A stretch of DNA of 64,000 nucleotides, from NCBI GenBank assembly GCA_030052745.1, contig JANBVO010000010.1:682001-746000 (forward strand), given 5' to 3'. Both the position numbers and the translations under genes were made by a program. Origin of the DNA: Pleurostoma richardsiae (lineage: Eukaryota; Ascomycota; Sordariomycetes; Calosphaeriales; Pleurostomataceae). The notes below the pieces were generated by a model. It did not search any database and was not told the origin of the DNA. It was given only the letters and a program-made list of their open reading frames with translations. Of the stretch, positions 57,808-64,000 are shown in pieces. Each line of letters opens with the position of its first letter. The first letter of the stretch is position 1.

Positions 57808-59056
57808 CCGGGGCTTGGAAGATGATGGATGAGACTGCATACGGTACACGCGGCCTAAGCGGGAGAGTGTCTTCAGGCTCTATTGCAATCACCGACAGGT
57901 TTTCTCGTCTGCTGGGCGTGATGTTGCATGTCGCTATTTAGTGCTTCTGTTTGCTGCTGTATTATTGTGTACGATTAGCAAGGCAAAATGATGTTACGAC
58001 CGCCTATGATGAATATACCAAACATTCTCAGGAAGACCCAACCTCCGGCAGAAAGTCGTGAATCAATCTGGTCCCACATGAACATGAATAGACAGGCAGA
58101 AACCTCCGTGGGCTCCTTTCCGGGCCCCGGCCGAAATGCCTTGCAGCTCCCGACATCCCAGGATTCTACAGCACAGTGCCAAGGTCTCGGAGATCGCAGC
58201 TGTTCGCGATTGCTAGCAGCCAGTTACGCAACAAGCGACGATCCTTGGTGACGATCATAAGATCATTGCTACCCTAATAAGTTTAAGCTAGCCGGAGCGG
58301 GTGGGGAATAGAAGAGCGCTCAAGGCTGAAATAAACCTGCTCCAACACCATCCGGGGCGTTCTGTAATTGTTGGTGTTAGAGGGCCAAAGAAAGAGAGAT
58401 AGAGACTCATCCTCTGCAGCATTCCAGGGGCCTCCGTTCGCCTTGGCAGTGTAGCAAGGGGAGAGGCGATGGATGATGCAGAGGAGAGCAATTGCATCAG
58501 TGGCGGCCGTGTAAGTGGGAAAGAAAAGGTTCTGGCCCCAAGGAATCCGGGGCATAGGGCGAGTGACGTTGCAGCAGTGCTGCACAGTGCAGTGCCGGCC
58601 GTGTCTGTGTGGGGAACTGCAAGCTGCGGCATCGACGTCATAGAGGGCGTGGGAGCTCTTGGAGCTTCCCTCCCACACATAACCAGCACGACCACCAATA
58701 AACACGTCTTCATCCTTCTCGATGCAAGGCTAACCCTGGCAAACAGGCTGTGACAACCTGAGAACTGATAGATCTGCCTGGTTCCGATCCTCAGCTGAGG
58801 GCCAGGATCGCATTATTGCGCAGCTTTATACCCATATCTTGATTTCGCGACCAGGTATATCTCCCGGCAGACCCTTACCTCTACTGTGATCTCACTTCGG
58901 ATATTTCTCTTGCATCCTCATCCAAATCCAATCTTGCTGCGACACCCGTGACGGGGAGCAGAGTGTTCCTCAAGGAGAGCCGTAGGTCTCCTCACCATCC
59001 TGTGATACCCGCCCGACGATAAGTCTCGTCTCGTGAGCAGCTAGTAGTCCGACGCC
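57808..59056. other. intergenic, unknown protein to Mug190-like gene
   Basis: These 1.25 kb between two plus-strand genes carry no assigned feature. Short frames on both strands lack protein-like content. Confidence 0.5.
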
Positions 59057-62000
59057 ATGTCAAACCAACAGGAGACGGTCGTGCCTGGGGGCCAGCCCTA
59101 CTCGGGCACCAACAGGATCCCGAACATCAAGCAGTTCATGGAGTCCCTCGACAAGCAGAAGAAGGATCGCGACGCCAAGATCGACAAGGAGCTGCAGAAC
59201 AACAAGAACAACCGCGAGGTGAAGGCGCACCAGGCTCTGAAGAGCCAGGATCAGGGGAAGAACCGGCGAACGGTGACAGATCCTGTGACCGGCCAGGAGG
59301 TCGAGATCGACGATATCGATGCCTCATTTATGAAAACAGCCAAAGACCCACAGGTGAGCCTCCCAACTTACTAACGGCCCCGGTTCCCGAGCGCCAGAGT
59401 GCGGAGGATGGCGGCTGACGAGCGGTGGCTAGATCTCGATCCCCAATGCGAACTTGGGCAAGGAAGCGACGGTCAAGACGGAGCATACGCAGTCCGGTGA
59501 GGAATACCGCAAGAACCAGGACATCACCGCGCCTCCCGATCCCGTCGCGGCGGGCGCCACGAGTGATGTGCCCATTCACGGCGAGAAGACCAACGTTCTC
59601 TTCCACCCGACCCCTTCTGTCAGCTATGAACCAATGTACGCGACCATGGAAGCCAGGGCCAACGTCCTGTGCGCCGGCATCTTCCTGTCCATCATCTTGA
59701 TCGGCAAGATGTTCGGCGGCCGTTTATGGGGCCTGATACCCCTAGCCTGCTGTGTCTCATCAGGTGTTTTCCTCTGGATCAAGGACCTCATCAGACAAGG
59801 ACGCGATATAGAGTGGTCGAGCGAGCAGAAGCGTGGAGAGACTGCTGTCATCAACCTGATTCCAGAATCTGTCGAGTGGCTGAACACTGCCCTTGGCTTG
59901 ATCTGGGGTCTCATCAACCCCGACATGTTTGCAGCTGTTGCCGACACCCTAGAGGTAAGTTTCGAGTGAAAGAAACAGGTTTCTTGCATACACTGACGAT
60001 TTCAGGACGTTATGCAAGCCAGTGTCCCTGGAATCATCGAGAACGTGAAGGTCAACGACATCTCTCAGGGCCGCAACCCGCTCAGAGTATTGAGTTTGCG
60101 TGCCTTGCCCGATAGCCATGTTCAGGATATGAAAGAGGGCATCCGTAAAGAAGACGAGAAGACGAAGGACCCTCAGCAACTCGCTGCCGAGGAGGAGGGT
60201 GGCGACTTTTACAATCTCGAGGCTACAGTTGCTTACCACGCACTACCATCTACCGGTGACGTTTCCTCCAAAGCTAAGAACATGGGGATGCAGCTCGTAT
60301 TTTATCTCGGAGTGAAGGGTCTCTTCGGTGTCCCGTTTCCTATCTGTAAGTTTCCAGGATATTCGTTGTCCTGAAGTCACGTCTGACAAGACATAGGGGT
60401 TGAGCTTCAGGGCCTAGTGGCGACGGCAAGGTTCAGGATTGCACTCACGCCAGACCCGCCCTTCATCAAGACGCTGAGTCTTACCCTCATGGGTGTCCCG
60501 AAGGTGCAGGCAAGCTGCGTGCCTCTGGTGGAAAAGGGCGCAAACATTCTGAACCTACCGCTGATTTCCAACTTCGTGAACTGGGCTATTGCGGCGGCGG
60601 CAAGCATGTACGTCGCTCCCAAGTCGCTGACGCTCGACATCGGAAAGATGCTACAGGGCGACAGCATCAAGAAGGAGACACTGGCTCTCGGCGTCTTGTT
60701 CGTTCGGATCCATAAGGCTACTGGCCTAAGCAAGCAGGACCGGAGAGGAAGTGACGGTGGTGGTTCCGACCCCTACATCTGCGTCTCCTTCTCCAAGTTC
60801 GGGAAGCCACTCTACTGTACTCGTGTTATCCAAGACGACCTTAACCCTGTTTTCGAGGAGCATTGCGCCTTGCTCGTGACCCCAGATATCATCAAAGCTG
60901 ATGAGCAGCTATCGCTGGAGCTCTGGGACAGTGACCGCTCGTCGGCCGATGACGTTGTCGGCAAGGTCGAGCTCAGCATCCAGAAGCTCATCCAGCATCC
61001 TGGAAAGATGTTCCCCCAAGTATCCAAGCTGAAGGGTGTCAAGGCGGAGAGCACGATGCCCGGTGAACTCCACTGGGAGGTGGGCTACTTTGGCAAGACG
61101 CAGTTCCGGAAGGCCTTGAGAACCGATGGCAAGGATCCTAAGCTCCCGAAGGAGCTCCAAGACAAGCCAGAACTTCAAGAGGACAAGGGTACCATTGATA
61201 CTGCCGAAGAAGACGCAGTGGTCCACACGCCGCCAGACCCGCTGTGGCCCAGTGGTATTCTCAGTGTCATTGTCCACCAGATTGTGAACCTGGAGCTGGA
61301 GAACATCAAGGGCTCCAACGGAAAGAGGAAAGGCCGCGAGTACGAGCCGGCTCGGCCAGAAGCAGGCGACATTAAGGAGGAGCAAAGCAAGAAGCTGCCG
61401 AGCTCGTACTGCACCATTCTGCTTAACGACGAGCTTGTGTATAAGACCCGCACCAAGGTTGTCTCATCTAAGCCCATCTTCGAGGCCGGCACCGAGCGCT
61501 TCATCCGAGATTGGAGATCGAGCATCGTCACGGTCACGGTCCGCGATTCTCGAAACAGGCAGCACGACCCGATCATTGGAGTTGTCCCTCTGAAGCTTTC
61601 TGATGTCCTCCTGACCAGCAGCCAAAGCACGAGATGGTACCCTCTCGACGGAGGCATTGGCTTTGGTAGAATTCGGATTAGCCTTCTGTTCCGCTCCGTT
61701 GAGCTCAAGCTTCCGCCTGCGCACCTCACCTTCGGAGAGATTGGCACCTTCGAGTTCATGTCTGATAAGATCACCGCCGTCAACTGGACGGGCTCACCTA
61801 AGACGAAGCTCAAGATCCGGACTGGCGGCAGCTCTGCGAAGATCGGAAGGGAAGTGTGCAGCAAATCGGAGGACGGCAGCGCGATCACCTGGGACATCAG
61901 CGGCGAGGGCAAGAGCCAGAAGGTTCGTCTGCCCGTGCGTTACCGGTACCGCTCACCCGTCTTCTTCGAGTTCCACCTGCCAGGCAAGCGGAACTGCAAT

Positions 62001-62935
62001 ACATTTTCCGCAATCTGGCTCCAGGACCTGCCAGATCTCGAGGAGAAGGACATGGATATTCCAATCTGGACGTGCAACAACGGCCTGCGTCTGTCGCAGA
62101 ACTACATTACCGAGGCGAACTACAAGACGGTCCCCGACTTGCAGATCCAGGAGGTGGGCCGGCTCCGCTTCCGCGGCCGCTTCAAGCCCGGCACGGATCG
62201 CGACCACCTCAAGTTCGTCAGCGACAACGACTCCCGTGAGACCATCGAGAGCTGGGAGGCGTGCTTCGCAGAGGGTGTGCGCACCGAGGAGGTCAAGACC
62301 GAGGTGCCGCCCTCGATTCAGCAGCTGCACGAGGCTTCGCTCACCCAAGGCCGGGACGTCCTGGCGCAGGCGAAGGAGGAGGACAAGCAGAAGTGGCTTT
62401 CTAAGGACGGCACCGACTGGAGCGGTGCGTTCGGGAAAGACCCGGCCGAGCTCTTGGGCGCGAACGGCACCAACGGCGGCGATGATGAAGACGACGAGGA
62501 TGATGATGAGTCGTCTTCAGAGTCCGGAGACGTAGACCTCGGCGTTAGCGACGCGAACACGGACGGCACGGCGGCCAGCACCAGGTACAGCGAAGACCAG
62601 CAGAACGGGCGCCCGTCGACGGACACAGGCAAGAGCACAACGTCGAGCAAGAACCCGATCGCGCAGTTCAAGGACTACAAGGACCGCGAGCGGGACCTGC
62701 ACCGCAAGCACCGCGGGCTGATGCAGTGGTAGGTGGTTGCTGCCCTCCCCCCTCTCTGACCCCTGACTTTCCTTACCGACCTGCTGCCTGCGGACGACTG
62801 CTGATACAGAGGGACTCCAGGCGGCCCATGCGGAACGCCCAGTTCGCCAAGGACGAGGGCAAGTTTGCCGTCCGGCGCCTCACGAAGATGGGATCGCTCA
62901 GCGGCCGGAAGCCGGACGTCGAGACGGAGGTGTAA
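59057..62935 (+). CDS. C2/SMP-domain membrane protein, Mug190-like
   Basis: The exons are 59057..59353, 59433..59954, 60006..60345, 60397..62728 and 62821..62935, giving 1201 aa. It resembles fission-yeast Mug190 and tricalbins, which tether the ER to other membranes and move lipid. The order is a charged N-terminus; a hydrophobic hairpin (about 165-210, NVLCAGIFLSIILIGKMF and LIPLACCVSSGVFLWI); an SMP-like lipid-transfer region (ESVEWLNTALGLIWGLINPDMF through FRIALTPDPPF and LNLPLISNFV); a first C2 domain (LFVRIHKATGLSKQ, SDPYICVSF, DDLNPVFEE, WDSDRSSADDVVG); and a second C2 (LSVIVHQIVNLELEN, SYCTILLND). A C-terminal domain, acidic linker and a basic tail end the chain. The last acceptor (62819-62820) is fixed by MQW-RPMRNAQF; an upstream AG breaks the frame. 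Confidence 0.93.
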
Positions 62936-63952
62936 AGGAGGGTTTACATGATATCCATGTTCAAAATTTCCTGTGTTGACTTGGTTACCAAGGTTGGATT
63001 CATCGCTCATGGTCGAGTGAGGTGTTTCTGGAGCAGCAGCAACAATTCAGGTAGTACATCGTACCTACCTAGGTTACTAGGTATGCATAACAGACTGTAC
63101 CAATCAATGTAATTCTGAAGACCACGATCGATCGAGCGAGCCGTAGCCGACGGAAGTGTGGCACATAGTACGCAGCTTGTGGAGAAGGGGAAGGGTCTGA
63201 TGACTGATGCATTTGCCTTTAGCATCGCGGTCGCTGCGGGACGACCAATGACGGCGCCCAGCCAATCAGCCAACGCACATTGATGTCATTTTTCAGTCCG
63301 GATATGGATGGATGTATCCGGCGGTACCGCGAGGTAGAAACCGAAAATTTGACGCACCTCGACCGGGGATGCAGCGTCGATAGGAGGGGACAGAACACTG
63401 GGGATTTGTTGTTGAGGTACTTCCTTTGGCCTCGCTGAATAGACAAAGAGAAGTCAAGCACTCTCGTAGGGTTTCACCCTGTATCATCGCTTTCACGCCT
63501 TCAGACAGTCTGCGTCGCTATCTGTAACAGCTGCGGTGTACCTCCGTCGTAGAGTGCAACAACCCTAACCCGCGAGGCTACACGGCGTACCTGGGGCGGT
63601 ACCCCCCCTTGCAGCGCCTGTCCCGGTAAGAACCGCCGATTGGCGTGTGGCATAGCCGGAGTAGCTCCAGTTCAGCTGCGGTAAGAAAAAAGCCGGATTT
63701 GCCATCATTGATGTTTCGTTTGTCCCCTTTGGATGAAGAGCCCGTCTAAACTTGGACCTTTAAACACCTCAAACCTCCTCCTCCCATCTCCGCTCTCCCG
63801 CCCGCGAGACTTACTCCGCCGCTCCTTCGTCGTTTCCTTCGGTTCTGGGCTCGTGTTTCCTTTGATATCCCTTTGTCAATTGCGTGGCCCAGCACCTCTG
63901 CCGTTTTGAGCCCCCGGGTTCGAGTCAGCGCCGCCGCGAGCGAACCGACACG
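62936..63952. other. intergenic with strong CT-rich promoter for the right-edge gene
   Basis: These 1.0 kb include TACCTAGG at 63067-63074 and, from about 63765 to 63850, pyrimidine-rich sequence (repeated CCTCC, CTCCC, CGCCC) right before the next ATG. Such tracts are typical near starts of highly transcribed fungal genes. Confidence 0.6.
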
Positions 63953-64000
63953 ATGTTCCGAAGCTCCCTCAGCAGGGCCAGCAGCCGGGTGCTGCTCGGC
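63953..64000 (+). CDS. start of a gene for a probable mitochondrial protein, cut by window edge
   Basis: Only 16 codons are visible: MFRSSLSRASSRVLLG. Four Arg, no acidic residue and alternating hydrophobic and Ser residues look like a mitochondrial presequence. The CT-rich leader suggests high expression. The protein cannot be identified. Confidence 0.6.
   Translation, partial: MFRSSLSRASSRVLLG

Noticed and set aside
61657-62535. 292-codon plus-strand frame inside the Mug190-like gene
   Set aside because: It is a shifted frame of the large C2-protein exon, Ser/Arg-rich and without motifs.
63913-63930. B-box-like GGGTTCGAGTC
   Set aside because: It sits in the leader of the right-edge gene with no A box or cloverleaf upstream.
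1-64000. CRISPR arrays, insertion sequences, transposon ends, viral or toxin genes
   Set aside because: No direct-repeat arrays, terminal inverted repeats, transposase, integrase or viral-type proteins were found on either strand.

Overview
The window is nuclear DNA from a filamentous ascomycete (Pezizomycotina), most likely a Sordariomycete. The evidence is many short introns (mostly 49-171 nt) with GT..AG ends and CTAAC/CTGAC-like branch sites, and a gene set typical of that class: Hul4, a Mug190-type C2 protein, fungal Get2, Tag1-like and TMEM135-like proteins, and a fungal homocitrate synthase. There is no operon structure and no sign of prokaryotic or viral sequence. The species cannot be named from the sequence alone.

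Layout. 1-8 kb: the 5' part of a Tag1-like vacuolar membrane protein (-), ornithine carbamoyltransferase (+), acetolactate synthase regulatory subunit (-), a nine-exon KHDC4/BLOM7-type KH protein (+). 8-19 kb: TRAPPC13 (+), a 4.1 kb gene-free stretch with a C25 tract, a DENN-C1 Rab regulator (+), the PP1 inhibitor Ypi1 (-). 19-28 kb: the circularly permuted mitochondrial GTPase Gep3/Mtg3 (-) divergent from mitoribosomal mL61 (+), then the HECT ligase Hul4 (-). 28-31 kb: gene-poor DNA with a broken, internally deleted zinc alcohol dehydrogenase relic (-). 31-42 kb: ribosomal eS10 (-) / SDE2 (+), Cox12 (-) / a small MLRQ-like mitochondrial protein (+), a PPIE-type RRM protein (-) / Sec31 (+), then Get2 (+). 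42-52 kb: homocitrate synthase (-), a TMEM135-like membrane protein (-), a bHLH factor (+). 52-64 kb: DNA polymerase iota (-), an unknown disordered basic protein (+), a Mug190-like SMP/C2 protein (+), and the first 16 codons of a gene running off the right edge (+).

Most genes are housekeeping. Three serve amino-acid synthesis (arginine, branched-chain, lysine), and each has a TGACTCA (Gcn4/CPC1-type) site about 84-117 nt before its start codon. Two divergent pairs join mitochondrial functions (Gep3/mL61 and Cox12/MLRQ-like). Secretory and membrane traffic is represented by TRAPPC13, Sec31, Get2, DENN and Mug190. Exon structures below were built by hand from splice signals, reading phase and remembered family conservation. 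Every complete multi-exon model closes in frame (total length divisible by three). Several very short exons are inferred: 3 (tentative), 11, 16 and 22 nt.
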